Assembly (NCBI RefSeq): GCF_021532375.1
Contig: NZ_JAKGAP010000007.1
Location: 1-64,000 of the forward strand
DNA from: Paenibacillus alkaliterrae
GTDB lineage: Bacteria; Bacillota; Bacilli; Paenibacillales; Paenibacillaceae
Direction: 5' to 3'
DNA length: 64,000 nucleotides
Both the position numbers and the translations under genes were made by a program. Numbering within the stretch: the stretch's first letter is position 1; each line of letters opens with the position of its first letter. The notes under the pieces are model-generated. The model did not search any database. It saw nothing but the letters and a program-made list of their open reading frames with translations, and was not told the origin of the DNA. Of this stretch, positions 1 through 9,010 are shown piece after piece.

Positions 1-94
1 CACTGCGTAAACTAGGGAACCGCCGTATACCGAACGGTACGTACGGTGGTGTGGGAGGTCGGCTACTCAAATAATGAGTAGCCTCCTACCCGAT
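1..94 (+). mobile_element. 3' end of a group II intron (domains V and VI), probably group IIC
   Basis: Positions 19-50 fold as a domain V hairpin: 19-27 pairs with 42-50, a two-base bulge lies at 40-41, an upper stem 28-31/36-39 follows, and the loop is 32-35. The triad at 21-23 is CGC with a central G-U wobble (G22-U47), the form known from group IIC introns; IIA and IIB usually carry AGC. Domain VI follows at about 53-91, with GGG/CCC and AGG/CCT stems, an inner stem 61-69/75-83, and a single unpaired A at 88 in the branch-point position. The 3' splice site should be near 94-95. The reverse transcriptase and 5' part lie left of the window. Confidence 0.8.
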
Positions 95-195
95 TTGGGT
101 TATGAGGAAAAAGCTTCTTGCTGCAAGAGATTAATGAAACATTTTTAATTTTTGCACGTAGTAGGGTACAATACATGAAAAAGAGGAGGGCCTTC

Positions 196-1572
196 TTGCA
201 CATGAACCGATGGCGAAGAAGATTGTTCGGAGCACCAATGCTGCTGGCTGCATTGTTGCTCGTGACAATTGCAGGATTGTTAGGTGCTCCGTCGGAGCCC
301 GCGAAAGCTACGGCCAATATAGGTCCAGCTGTCTATATTGTACCGGTGAAGCAAACGGTTGAATCAGGGCTTCAATCATTTTTGGAACGCGCTTTTAAGG
401 AAGCAAAAGAAGCAAATGCAGAGCATGTCGTGCTCGTCATTAATACGCTCGGCGGACGAGTGGACAGTGCGGAACGGATTGGTCATCTTGTCCGGTCAAG
501 CGGCATTCCGACGACCGCATTCGTAGAAGGGAAAGCTGTTTCGGCTGGAACGTATATTGCATTAAATGCCGGCAAGATTGTGATGCAGCCAGGCAGCACG
601 ATCGGCGCGGCAGCGGTTGTCGACGGCTCGGGTACGCTAATCGATAATCCCAAAACGGTTTCCTTCTGGGTGAAGCAAATGATGGAGGCTGCAGCTTTGA
701 ACGGACGGGACGATCAAATTGCCGCAGCAATGGTCGATCCGAAGGTCTCCTTAACGCTGCAGGATAAGATTGGCCGTGATAAGAAGGTTGGTGATATACT
801 TACGTTATCCGCGAGTGAAGCGGAAAAAGTCGGATATTCGGACCATACTGCCAATACCGTAGATGAAGTTATTGCATGGCTTGGTTTGGAAGAGCGCGAA
901 CGGGTGGAGCTCAATCCGTCGCCTGCTGAGGCTGTTGCTAGGTGGCTGATTAACCCTGTCGTAGCAACGGTGCTTCTTATTCTCGGCATAGCAGGCGTAG
1001 CCATAGAGCTGCTTGTTCCGGGCTTCGGCGCTCCGGGAATTGTAGGAATACTGTCGTTTGGCTTATATTTCTTCGGTCACTATATCGCAGGATTCGCCGG
1101 AATGGAATCCGTCGTGCTGTTTGTACTCGGGATCGCTCTTCTTATCGTTGAGGTATTCGTCCCTAGCTTCGGCATATTGGGGATTCTTGGAAGCATTTCG
1201 TTAATTACGGGAGTGGTCATAGCGGCGCCTAACCCGATGACTGCTTTCATTTCGATTGTAATTGCGTTCGTCGCAGCGGTCTTCATTATCGTGTTCGCCG
1301 CCAGAAAGTATAAAAACCGCGGCATATGGAATAAGTTTATCCTTCGCGAGAAGCTGACGACGGAGCAAGGTTATTTGTCTGCGGATGTAAAGGACTCGCT
1401 GCTTGGCCAAGAGGGTTTAACTATAACGCCGTTAAGGCCTGCCGGCACAGTCCGAATCGGAGACAGCAGGATCGATGTCGTAACCTCCGGCGAGTTCGTA
1501 GATGCGAACAGGGCCGTAAAAGTAGTTAAAGCTGAAGGCACATGGGTAGTTGTGAAAGAAGTAGTAAAATAG
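196..1572 (+). CDS. NfeD family membrane serine protease (YqeZ type)
   Basis: About 458 residues. An N-terminal signal or anchor segment (residues 5-38) precedes a ClpP-class protease domain. The motif AVSAGTYIA places the nucleophile at Ser116, and the Lys partner of the Ser-Lys dyad is probably Lys153 or Lys160. Several membrane helices follow (about 255-395), then a soluble C-terminal NfeD domain. Family members partner flotillins and organise membranes, and floA follows directly. TTG at 196 sits six bases behind AGGAGG (184-189); ATG at 202 is the alternative start. A weak TACAAT box lies at 167-172. The intron end lies about 100 bases upstream, where B. subtilis has yqeY. Confidence 0.88.
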   Translation: MHMNRWRRRLFGAPMLLAALLLVTIAGLLGAPSEPAKATANIGPAVYIVPVKQTVESGLQSFLERAFKEAKEANAEHVVLVINTLGGRVDSAERIGHLVRSSGIPTTAFVEGKAVSAGTYIALNAGKIVMQPGSTIGAAAVVDGSGTLIDNPKTVSFWVKQMMEAAALNGRDDQIAAAMVDPKVSLTLQDKIGRDKKVGDILTLSASEAEKVGYSDHTANTVDEVIAWLGLEERERVELNPSPAEAVARWLINPVVATVLLILGIAGVAIELLVPGFGAPGIVGILSFGLYFFGHYIAGFAGMESVVLFVLGIALLIVEVFVPSFGILGILGSISLITGVVIAAPNPMTAFISIVIAFVAAVFIIVFAARKYKNRGIWNKFILREKLTTEQGYLSADVKDSLLGQEGLTITPLRPAGTVRIGDSRIDVVTSGEFVDANRAVKVVKAEGTWVVVKEVVK

Positions 1573-1607
1573 GTGCAGGTCATTACAAAATATGGAGGTT
1601 ATCTTAC

Positions 1608-2597
1608 ATGGATCCATTAATATCGGTTTTAATTTTAGTAGTCGTAGCTATCGTCGTTTTGTCAATATTTCTAAGCTTTTTCCCAATCATGCTGTGGATT
1701 TCCGCATTGGCTTCAGGTGTAAGGGTAGGTATCATTACACTCGTAGCGATGCGGTTGCGTCGAGTGGTCCCAAGCAGAATCGTTAATCCATTGATTAAAG
1801 CAACAAAAGCAGGGCTCGGTCTTAACATTAATCAGCTCGAAAGCCATTTCCTCGCAGGCGGTAACGTTGACCGCGTTGTGAATGCGCTGATTGCCGCTCA
1901 ACGGGCGAACATTCCGCTTATATTCGAGCGTGCCGCAGCAATCGACCTTGCCGGTCGCGACGTGCTCCAGGCGGTACAAATGAGCGTTAATCCCCGCGTT
2001 ATAGAAACACCGACCGTTGCGGCAGTTGCGAAAGACGGTATTGAAGTTAAAGTAAAAGCCCGCGTAACGGTTAGAGCGAATATCGACCGCCTTGTCGGGG
2101 GCGCCGGTGAAGAAACGATCATTGCCCGCGTCGGTGAAGGCATCGTAACGACTGTTGGATCCGCGAACTCCCATAAGGACGTGTTAGAAAATCCGGATAT
2201 GATTTCGCGAACCGTTCTCGGTAAAGGGCTCGATGCCGGAACGGCATTTGAAATTTTATCGATCGATATTGCGGACGTTGATGTAGGCAAGAACATCGGT
2301 GCACATTTGCAAACCGAGCAAGCGGAGGCAGATAAGAAAATTGCCCAAGCCAAAGCAGAGGAACGCCGTGCAATGGCCGTTGCTCAAGAGCAAGAGAATA
2401 AAGCGAAGGTTGTAGAGATGAAAGCACGGGTTGTAGAATCCGAGTCTCAGGTGCCACTTGCCATGGCAGAAGCGCTCAAGAGCGGAAAAATCGGAGTAAT
2501 GGACTACATGAGCCTGAAAAATATTGAAGCAGACACACAAATGCGAAGCTCTATCGGCAAGCCGGATGACTCCGCTGATAACAAAGAAGGTCGTTAA
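1608..2597 (+). CDS. floA: flotillin-like protein FloA (YqfA)
   Basis: 329 residues. A hydrophobic membrane-insertion segment (about 3-30) is followed by a PHB/SPFH-like domain and an Ala-Glu-Lys-rich helical region (about 230-285, with [18 protein letters not shown]) typical of flotillin coiled coils. FloA scaffolds functional membrane microdomains in Bacillota and is normally encoded next to its NfeD partner, as here. ATG at 1608 follows GGAGG at 1592-1596; the longer open frame from 1542 has no ribosome site. The 35-base gap to nfeD indicates one operon. Confidence 0.95.
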   Translation: MDPLISVLILVVVAIVVLSIFLSFFPIMLWISALASGVRVGIITLVAMRLRRVVPSRIVNPLIKATKAGLGLNINQLESHFLAGGNVDRVVNALIAAQRANIPLIFERAAAIDLAGRDVLQAVQMSVNPRVIETPTVAAVAKDGIEVKVKARVTVRANIDRLVGGAGEETIIARVGEGIVTTVGSANSHKDVLENPDMISRTVLGKGLDAGTAFEILSIDIADVDVGKNIGAHLQTEQAEADKKIAQAKAEERRAMAVAQEQENKAKVVEMKARVVESESQVPLAMAEALKSGKIGVMDYMSLKNIEADTQMRSSIGKPDDSADNKEGR

Positions 2598-2655
2598 TGC
2601 AAGCGTTCATTCAAGGGGAAATCGTTAGGCGCCGCCGAGCCTTGGAGGTGAAGGC

Positions 2656-3165
2656 ATGATGAGAATTATTGAGTTTTTGTTAAATAACATCTTCATTGTA
2701 GTTATCATTTTTGGAGCTTTGGCTTCGTTATTCGGCAAAGCGGGTTCGAAGAAGAAACCAAGTCAAATGCCGAACTTCGGCGGGGGAGGATTGCCTCGCA
2801 TTCCATCGCCGATGACGGATGAAAGGACGCATAGGGAAGAAAGGCCTCTGCAAGAACGCACAGATGTGCAGCCGCTCTATCGAAGCGCGAGTGAGCAGGA
2901 GCGTCAGCAAGCAAAGATGAGCGGGCCTTTAGCGGGCTCCCAAGAGGTCGGAAATGCTTACAGCACTTCACAAGCGGCCTCGCGCGAACGCTCGCCGCAA
3001 ATAGTCGTCGCAGCGAATGTAACGAAGGAGGCACAGGGAGCTAGTGCCGCGCCCGTCAACAAAAGCTTCAGTGCAACCGCTGTACAAGCAAATGATCTGC
3101 GGCGAGCGGTGGTGTGGGCCGAGATTTTAGGACCGCCGCGCTCCAAAAGACCTTATCGCAGATAA
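2656..3165 (+). CDS. hypothetical membrane-anchored protein downstream of floA
   Basis: 169 residues. One N-terminal hydrophobic helix (about 4-25, IIEFLLNNIFIVVIIFGALAS) anchors a polar, low-complexity tail rich in Gly, Pro, Ser, Arg and Gln that ends in basic residues. I recognise no domain. The start is well supported by GGAGGTGAA just before ATG. It is the third gene of the nfeD-floA operon and is followed by an intrinsic terminator. B. subtilis has a shorter gene (yqfB) in this slot that this protein does not clearly resemble. A role in the NfeD/flotillin membrane complex is possible by context only. Confidence 0.75.
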   Translation: MMRIIEFLLNNIFIVVIIFGALASLFGKAGSKKKPSQMPNFGGGGLPRIPSPMTDERTHREERPLQERTDVQPLYRSASEQERQQAKMSGPLAGSQEVGNAYSTSQAASRERSPQIVVAANVTKEAQGASAAPVNKSFSATAVQANDLRRAVVWAEILGPPRSKRPYRR

Positions 3166-3171
3166 TAAACG

Positions 3172-3211
3172 AACCGTCGAAGCATCCAGCCTCGGCGGTT
3201 TTTGTTTTTTC
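3172..3211 (+). terminator. intrinsic terminator after the nfeD-floA operon
   Basis: A nine-pair stem (3172-3180 with 3192-3200, one G-U pair) is followed directly by a T-rich run at 3198-3210. It separates the membrane operon from the sporulation genes. Confidence 0.85.
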
Positions 3212-3243
3212 GTCAAACTCGGCTGCATGTCCGCTACATTAAT

Positions 3244-3273
3244 CTCATATTTAGCCGACAGTTTGCATATTTT
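3244..3273 (+). promoter_or_regulatory. candidate sigma-E promoter for yqfC-yqfD
   Basis: CTCATATT at 3244-3251 and CATATTTT at 3266-3273 are 14 bases apart. This matches the sigma-E layout (TCATATT, 13-14 bases, CATACAAT): strong at -35, with CATA and the final T at -10. yqfC and yqfD are sigma-E genes in B. subtilis, which supports the call. Confidence 0.5.
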
Positions 3274-3300
3274 GGTATAGTACATGAAAAATCTCATGCA

Positions 3301-3333
3301 TTCGCTTACGAAGTAGGTTTGCTCCGCAAACCT
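3301..3333 (+). repeat. 33-bp hairpin repeat, copy 1, upstream of yqfC
   Basis: Shares its sequence with 44141-44173 and 44178-44210: a conserved GCTTACGAAG block and then a perfect eight-pair stem, AGGTTTGC (3315-3322) with GCAAACCT (3326-3333). The yqfC ribosome site AAGGAGG starts three bases later (3336-3342). Confidence 0.75.
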
Positions 3334-3355
3334 TTAAGGAGGCAATGATTCGTCC

Positions 3356-3634
3356 ATGCGTCGTATAAAAAGAAAATTTCGGAAAGTAACCGCTGAGCTA
3401 TTGGATATGCCGCATGACGTCGTATATGATTTGCCGCGCTTAACGATGATAGGAGATCGACAATTATATATCGAAAATCACCGGGGAGTCGTACATTTTT
3501 CAAGCGAGCGTCTGCGACTTGCCTTAAGTAAGGGACAGCTGGAAGTAACGGGCAGCGATCTCGTCATCCGCACGATATGGACGGAGGAAGTATTTGTCGA
3601 AGGCCTCATTGAAAACATAAAATTTTTTCCTTGA
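3356..3634 (+). CDS. yqfC: sporulation protein YqfC
   Basis: 92 residues, the usual family length. Basic N-terminus, then the conserved LDMPHDVVYDLPRLTMIG and NHRGVVHF stretches of the YqfC/YabP-like family. It is made in the mother cell under sigma-E and is required for efficient sporulation; biochemical role unknown. ATG at 3356 lies 13 bases after AAGGAGG. An ATG nearer the ribosome site (3345) is in another frame and opens only seven codons. It is followed by yqfD, as in B. subtilis. Confidence 0.92.
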   Translation: MRRIKRKFRKVTAELLDMPHDVVYDLPRLTMIGDRQLYIENHRGVVHFSSERLRLALSKGQLEVTGSDLVIRTIWTEEVFVEGLIENIKFFP

Positions 3635-3688
3635 ATTCGCTTTTTCAAAAATAGCATTCATCTTTAGATTTTATGGGAGGGGAACCGT

Positions 3689-4885
3689 TTGAGCGTACAG
3701 GGCAGCACACAATGGTTGAAGGGGATCGTTACCGTTCAGATTCGCGGGGGACAACCTGAACAGCTTGTTAATCAGGCTCTTTCCGGCGGGCTTGAGCTGT
3801 CTTCCATCAGGTGGACAAGCAAAGGCTTGCTCGAATTCGAGCTGTCGGTTAGTGACTTTTTCCGGCTTCGCGCATACTTAAAGGAGACAGGCTGCCGTTC
3901 GCATGTGAGCAAACGGAAGGGCTTGCCTTTTTGGCTGGCGAAGGCCGAGCGGCGGAAGCTGTTTGCGGGCGGACTCGTCTTGTTTATTGCGCTTATTTTC
4001 ATGCTTTCTTCACTTGTGTGGAGTGTCGAGGTTGAGGGGAACGTAAAACTCTCGGAGGAACAGATTCGCGAGGCAGCCAGGCAAGAGGGGCTCTACCCTA
4101 TGCAATGGTCATTCCGGCTGGCGAATGCCGATGTGCTCTCCAAACAGCTTGTTCAGAAGCTCCCAGGCTCTTCATGGATCGGAGTGGAGAAGAAAGGGAC
4201 AAAAGTCATCATTCAAGTTGTCGAGCAAACGATACCGGAACAGAGCCCCCTGCAAAATCCGCGGGACTTTGTCGCATCCGCCGATGCGGTAGTCACGGAG
4301 ATTATTGCCGAGGCGGGCAGGCCTGTCGTCAAGAAGAACATGAGGGTCAAGAAGGGCGATACGCTTATCTCGGGAACAATCGGCGGAGAGGAATATTCGC
4401 GAACGGTCGTTGCGAAAGGGAAAGTGAGAGGGCTTGTATGGTATGAATTTGACATAGCAGCACCGCTGGTCCAGCATGTAAAAGTGTACACGGGCGAGAA
4501 GAAAACGAAGTGGTACGCTGTTATAGGTTCCAGGACTCTACAAGTTAGCGGGTACGGAGACCATCCATATGCGGCTTCGGAAACGATCCGACATGAGGAA
4601 CAGGCGGCTTGGCGCAAATGGGCATTGCCGATCGGGCGAATGAAAGAGACGATTATGGAGATGAGAGTAGAGGATCGAACGTTAACGGAAGCCGAGGCGA
4701 AGAGTGTCGGCATTTTGCAGGCCAAAGCGGATGTGCTTATAAAAGCAGGCTCTGATTCCATCATCAGGAATGAAATTGTTTTGCATGAAAAGGCGGAGAA
4801 TGGTAAAGTTTATATGAAAGTTCTTTTTGAGGTCGAGCAATCAATCGTTAAGGAAATGCCACTAGTCCAGATGCAAGGAGATTGA
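3689..4885 (+). CDS. yqfD: sporulation protein YqfD
   Basis: 398 residues, matching the family. A soluble N-terminal domain of about 90 residues is followed by one membrane helix (about 91-112, LFAGGLVLFIALIFMLSSLVW). A large outer domain then begins with WSVEVEGNVKLSEEQI, which looks like the start of a POTRA-like fold. It is a mother-cell sporulation membrane protein acting with YqfC. The start is TTG at 3689, eight bases after GGGAGGGG. phoH begins only three bases after its stop. Confidence 0.93.
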   Translation: MSVQGSTQWLKGIVTVQIRGGQPEQLVNQALSGGLELSSIRWTSKGLLEFELSVSDFFRLRAYLKETGCRSHVSKRKGLPFWLAKAERRKLFAGGLVLFIALIFMLSSLVWSVEVEGNVKLSEEQIREAARQEGLYPMQWSFRLANADVLSKQLVQKLPGSSWIGVEKKGTKVIIQVVEQTIPEQSPLQNPRDFVASADAVVTEIIAEAGRPVVKKNMRVKKGDTLISGTIGGEEYSRTVVAKGKVRGLVWYEFDIAAPLVQHVKVYTGEKKTKWYAVIGSRTLQVSGYGDHPYAASETIRHEEQAAWRKWALPIGRMKETIMEMRVEDRTLTEAEAKSVGILQAKADVLIKAGSDSIIRNEIVLHEKAENGKVYMKVLFEVEQSIVKEMPLVQMQGD

Positions 4886-4888
4886 GAA

Positions 4889-5863
4889 TTGTTGCAAATA
4901 GAGACGAAAGTAATTAAGATACCGCTCGGCAACGCAGTGGAAGGATTGGCTGTATTCGGACCGCAGGACAAGTACTTGCGCCAAGTACAGGAGCAGGTAG
5001 AAGCCTCAATTACGTCGCGTGACGCGGAGATCGTCATTTCGGGCCCGGCGGAGGAGGTTGAATCACTGGAGCAGCTCTATACCGTGCTGCTGCAGCTCGT
5101 TCGAGGGGGGTATACACCATCGGAGAGGGATGTATTTTACGCGCTTGAATTGGCAAGGTCTATGCAGGCCGAGGAGTTGCTAGACTTATTTAAAAAGGAA
5201 ATTACGACGACCTTTCGCGGCAAGCCCATCCGTGTAAAGACGATTGGTCAGCGTCATTATGTGAAGACAATCCGCAAGCGGGATATCGTTTTCGGGATAG
5301 GGCCTGCCGGAACAGGCAAAACCTATCTAGCTGTCGTTCTCGCGGTGGCTGCTTTGAAAGAAGGCTCGATCAAACGGATCGTCCTTACGAGGCCGGCGGT
5401 CGAAGCGGGCGAGAACTTAGGCTTCCTGCCGGGTGACCTTCAGGAAAAAGTAGATCCATATTTGCGCCCGTTATACGATGCGCTGCATGACGTGCTTGGG
5501 CCCGAGCAAACGGTTAAGGCGATCGAACGCGGCATGATCGAAATCGCTCCGCTTGCTTATATGCGCGGACGTACACTGGACGATGCCTTTATTATTTTGG
5601 ATGAAGCACAAAATACGACGCCCGAGCAAATGAAAATGTTTCTAACAAGACTCGGCTTCGGTTCGAAAATGGTTATTACGGGTGACGTCACGCAGATCGA
5701 CTTGCCTCGAGGAAAAAACTCGGGTCTAATCGAAGCGCAGCGCATTTTAAAGGATATTGAGGAAATTGGTATCATTCTTTTCTCTGAACAGGATGTCGTT
5801 CGACATTCTTTAGTTCAGAAGATTATTGTGGCCTATAATTGGGATGCTGATAACAAAGCCTAG
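4889..5863 (+). CDS. phoH: PhoH-like ATPase
   Basis: 324 residues. Walker A GPAGTGKT lies at about 138-145, a Walker B-like IILDEAQNTTPEQMK at about 235, and then MVITGD, as in the helicase-like PhoH family. The N-terminal region is KH-like. In many bacteria it is encoded beside ybeY and is linked to RNA or ribosome metabolism. The start is TTG at 4889, eight bases after AAGGAG (4875-4880); the next codon is also TTG. Coupled to yqfD. Confidence 0.95.
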   Translation: MLQIETKVIKIPLGNAVEGLAVFGPQDKYLRQVQEQVEASITSRDAEIVISGPAEEVESLEQLYTVLLQLVRGGYTPSERDVFYALELARSMQAEELLDLFKKEITTTFRGKPIRVKTIGQRHYVKTIRKRDIVFGIGPAGTGKTYLAVVLAVAALKEGSIKRIVLTRPAVEAGENLGFLPGDLQEKVDPYLRPLYDALHDVLGPEQTVKAIERGMIEIAPLAYMRGRTLDDAFIILDEAQNTTPEQMKMFLTRLGFGSKMVITGDVTQIDLPRGKNSGLIEAQRILKDIEEIGIILFSEQDVVRHSLVQKIIVAYNWDADNKA

Positions 5864-5880
5864 AGAGGAATGTCTGCTGC

Positions 5881-8127
5881 ATGAACCAAAATCAGACCGG
5901 AAAACAGGGGAGCTTGCGGCCATCTAAGACGGCGGGTTGGAAGCATAGTGCAGCCGTTCGATGGGCGCTGATGTTTATGTTTGTGCTGCTGTTCTATTTC
6001 AGTTTAGCACCGCATGTAGTACCCGAAACGTACGATATTGAAGAGGGCGCCGTAAGCGAAAAAGACATTAAGGCGCCCTTCCAAATTAAAGACGACAAGG
6101 CGACGAGGCAAGCGGAGGAGGAGGCGGCCGAGAAGATCGATTTCATATATTCAATCGTTCCTCTTCGCAACGAAACGCTTGTCGACCAGATATTTGTGCG
6201 AATTGAGCAGCTGAATTTGGATGATCAAGTGACCGTACAAAATAAAATCGATATATACCGCAATGAAATTCCGGGCAGGTATTCTGAATATATCGATAAT
6301 TTCGTTAAAGTTAACAAGGGCACGGGCACGTATAATGATGCGCTCCTGGAGGAAATGGCTATCATTGCGAAGGAGCAGCAATACACCATACCCGAAGAAA
6401 CGTTTTACAAAATGCCGAACCTTACATCCGAAACGTTGACGGAAATGCGAAGCGTCGCGCGCGATATTGTTCGAAAGCTGACAGGCGAGCAGCTTCGTGA
6501 AGCGGAAACGGCAAGGACCCAAGTTGCCGAGCTCGTTAATGCAAGCTCGCTTTCGAGCCGGACAAGCCGTGAAATCGTACAGGAGCTGGCGAGGTTCGCC
6601 ATTTCACCAAACAAATTTTTGGACAAGACAGCTACCGATGAGGCGAAGGAGCAGGCGAAGCAAAATACGCCTCCTGTCATCATCAAGGAAGGCGAATTGA
6701 TCGTGAAGCGCGGCCAAACGATCACTCCTGACTTGTACAAGCTGTTAGCCGATTCCTCTTTGCTGCAAGATAAACAGAACTACTGGCCGCAGCTTGGACT
6801 GTTGATTATGTCGATTATGTTTATTGTTGTGCTGTATGCATATTTGCATCAATCAGGCAGCATTAACGGCTTAAAGCCAAAATATAACAACGCTTCACTC
6901 CTTATGCTATGGTTGATCTTTCTTATTAACATCATTACCATACAAATTATATCCCTGACGCAGACCGATGCTGCTCCCTATGCCGGATATCTTGCGCCAG
7001 CCGCGCTGGGAGCCATGCTTATCACCTTGCTGCTCGATATGCATCTAGCCATGATCAGCTCTATATTATTCGCGATTATGGGCAGTATTATATTAAATAC
7101 AGGCCAGCATCAAATATTTGATTTTCAATATGGCTTTGTCATTATCGTCGTTTCAATTGCCGCGATCTTCTCCATACATCGGGCAAGTCAGCGATCCACC
7201 ATACTCAAAGCAGGCATCATGGTCAGCTTATTCGGATCTTTGTCGGTCTTAACGATTTTGCTGCTATCTGAACAGCTTGAGCGAGTGTCCTTTATTTATT
7301 CGATTGCCTTCGCCTTTGCAAGCGGTTTGGTTACCGCGGTGCTGGTCATCGGGTTAATGCCGTTTTTTGAAGTGACGTTCGGCATCTTGTCTGCCCTGAA
7401 GCTCGTGGAGCTGTCCAATCCGAACCATCCGCTTCTGCGCAAACTGCTTACGGAAACGCCGGGAACCTATCACCATAGCGTGATGGTAGGAAATTTATCT
7501 GAAGCAGCGGCTGAAGCAATTGGAGCGGACGGGCTGCTTTGCCGGGTAGGCTCGTTTTACCATGATATCGGGAAGACGAAGCGGCCGAATTATTTTATCG
7601 AAAATCAGACAAACATCGAGAATCCGCATGATACGATTGATCCGAAGCTTAGCAAATCCATTATTGTCGCCCATGCAAGGGATGGTGTGGATATGCTTCG
7701 GGGGCATAATATACCTAAGCCGATCCGCGACATTGCAGAGCAGCATCACGGCACAACGTCGCTTAAGTTCTTTTATTACAAAGCGATTAAGCAACTGGAG
7801 GAGCAGGGTGTAGAGCCAACGTTTACGGAGGATGATTTCCGCTATCCCGGCCCGAAAGCCCAATCGAAGGAGGCTGCCGTCGTCGGAATCGCCGATTGCG
7901 TGGAAGCAGCGGTACGAAGCCTGCGGAATCCAACCGTAGAGCAGGTAGAAGCGATGATTAACAAGATCATCAAGTACAGGCTCGACGATAATCAATATAA
8001 TGAATGCGATTTGACATTGAAGGAACTTGATAAAATTGCGCAATCGCTTAAAGAAAGCGTTATAGGTATCTTCCACTCACGCATTGAATACCCGGAAGAT
8101 GTAAAAACAAAGGAGCGTATGGGATGA
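5881..8127 (+). CDS. pgpH: cyclic-di-AMP phosphodiesterase PgpH (YqfF, 7TM-HD)
   Basis: 748 residues. An N-terminal helix (about 25-42) leads to an extracytoplasmic 7TMR-HDED-like domain (about 50-290), then seven membrane helices (about 295-495) and a cytoplasmic HD domain. The motif FYHDIGKTKRPNYF gives His561-Asp562, with upstream HHSVMVGNLSEAA and downstream EQHHGTTSLKFFY providing further metal ligands. It hydrolyses c-di-AMP to pApA in related Bacillota. ATG at 5881 follows GAGAGGAATG. ybeY overlaps its end by four bases. Confidence 0.95.
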   Translation: MNQNQTGKQGSLRPSKTAGWKHSAAVRWALMFMFVLLFYFSLAPHVVPETYDIEEGAVSEKDIKAPFQIKDDKATRQAEEEAAEKIDFIYSIVPLRNETLVDQIFVRIEQLNLDDQVTVQNKIDIYRNEIPGRYSEYIDNFVKVNKGTGTYNDALLEEMAIIAKEQQYTIPEETFYKMPNLTSETLTEMRSVARDIVRKLTGEQLREAETARTQVAELVNASSLSSRTSREIVQELARFAISPNKFLDKTATDEAKEQAKQNTPPVIIKEGELIVKRGQTITPDLYKLLADSSLLQDKQNYWPQLGLLIMSIMFIVVLYAYLHQSGSINGLKPKYNNASLLMLWLIFLINIITIQIISLTQTDAAPYAGYLAPAALGAMLITLLLDMHLAMISSILFAIMGSIILNTGQHQIFDFQYGFVIIVVSIAAIFSIHRASQRSTILKAGIMVSLFGSLSVLTILLLSEQLERVSFIYSIAFAFASGLVTAVLVIGLMPFFEVTFGILSALKLVELSNPNHPLLRKLLTETPGTYHHSVMVGNLSEAAAEAIGADGLLCRVGSFYHDIGKTKRPNYFIENQTNIENPHDTIDPKLSKSIIVAHARDGVDMLRGHNIPKPIRDIAEQHHGTTSLKFFYYKAIKQLEEQGVEPTFTEDDFRYPGPKAQSKEAAVVGIADCVEAAVRSLRNPTVEQVEAMINKIIKYRLDDNQYNECDLTLKELDKIAQSLKESVIGIFHSRIEYPEDVKTKERMG

Positions 8128-8621
8128 GCATACAATTGGATTGGAGCAATGAACAACAAAAGATGGAAATTCCGGATAGCTGGATAGTGAAGCTGGAACA
8201 ATTGCTGCAATTAGCCGCTGAGGCGGAGGGCGTTACGGAAGGCGAGGTATCGCTGACATTTACGGACGATGAGGAAATTCATCAGCTAAACCGTGAATAT
8301 CGCGGCATCGATAGGCCAACCGACGTATTATCATTTGCCATGCAGGAAGACGGTACGGAAGAGCTTGATATCATTTTTGAGGTGGAGAGCGAGAACGAAT
8401 CCGATCCTATATCCGGCATGCTCGGAGACATCATCATTTCCGTGGAGACAGCGGCGGCACAAAGCGAAGAATACGGACATTCTTTAGAACGTGAAATAGG
8501 TTTTTTGTTTGTTCACGGCTTTTTACATTTGATTGGTTATGATCATCAGGACGATGCTGCTGAGGCGGAAATGACCGCAAAGCAGGAAGCCATCCTGCAG
8601 CAAGCGGGTCTTTCTCGTTAA
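8124..8621 (+). CDS. ybeY: endoribonuclease YbeY
   Basis: 165 residues. The zinc signature HGFLHLIGYDH (HxxxHxxxxxH, about 132-142) is intact, preceded by RPTDVLSFAMQED, typical of the UPF0054 family. YbeY acts in 16S rRNA 3'-end maturation and 70S quality control. Its ATG overlaps the pgpH stop (ATGA), and its TAA overlaps the dgkA ATG, so translation is coupled on both sides. Confidence 0.96.
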   Translation: MSIQLDWSNEQQKMEIPDSWIVKLEQLLQLAAEAEGVTEGEVSLTFTDDEEIHQLNREYRGIDRPTDVLSFAMQEDGTEELDIIFEVESENESDPISGMLGDIIISVETAAAQSEEYGHSLEREIGFLFVHGFLHLIGYDHQDDAAEAEMTAKQEAILQQAGLSR

Positions 8622-8983
8622 TGCGAAAACTTTTTCGCAGCTATTTAGTTGCATTGTCAGGCATAAGCTTTGCAATACGAACACAAGGACATATGCGTAT
8701 TCACTTATTTGCGGCAATAGTTGCTTGCGGTTTAGGATGGTATGTGGCACTTAAACCATTGGAATGGGCGATTCTATTGCTGACAATTGCCGTTGTCCTC
8801 AGCGCGGAAATGATAAACACCGCTGTTGAACAAGCGGTAAATCTTGCAAGTCCGGACATTCATCCTGTCGCAAAGATAGCGAAGGATGTCGCTGCCGGTG
8901 CGGTTTTGATTGCGGCAACCATCTCTGCTGTTATTGGGCTGCTCATTATTGGGCCGCCCTTCTGGCATTTATTGTTCAAATGA
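8621..8983 (+). CDS. dgkA: diacylglycerol/undecaprenol kinase family protein (DgkA)
   Basis: 120 residues with three membrane helices. The family signature AEMINTAVEQAVNLAS, followed by HPVAKIAKDVAAGAVLI, carries the conserved Glu-Asn and Lys-Asp residues. Gram-positive members phosphorylate undecaprenol for cell-wall lipid recycling and affect sporulation. The start codon overlaps the ybeY stop by one base. Confidence 0.95.
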   Translation: MRKLFRSYLVALSGISFAIRTQGHMRIHLFAAIVACGLGWYVALKPLEWAILLLTIAVVLSAEMINTAVEQAVNLASPDIHPVAKIAKDVAAGAVLIAATISAVIGLLIIGPPFWHLLFK

Positions 8984-9010
8984 GCCTGATTGAATTTGGG
9001 GGATCGTGAA

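Noticed and set aside
7495-8076. 193-codon minus-strand frame
   Set aside because: Antisense shadow of the pgpH HD domain; no ribosome site and no recognisable motifs.
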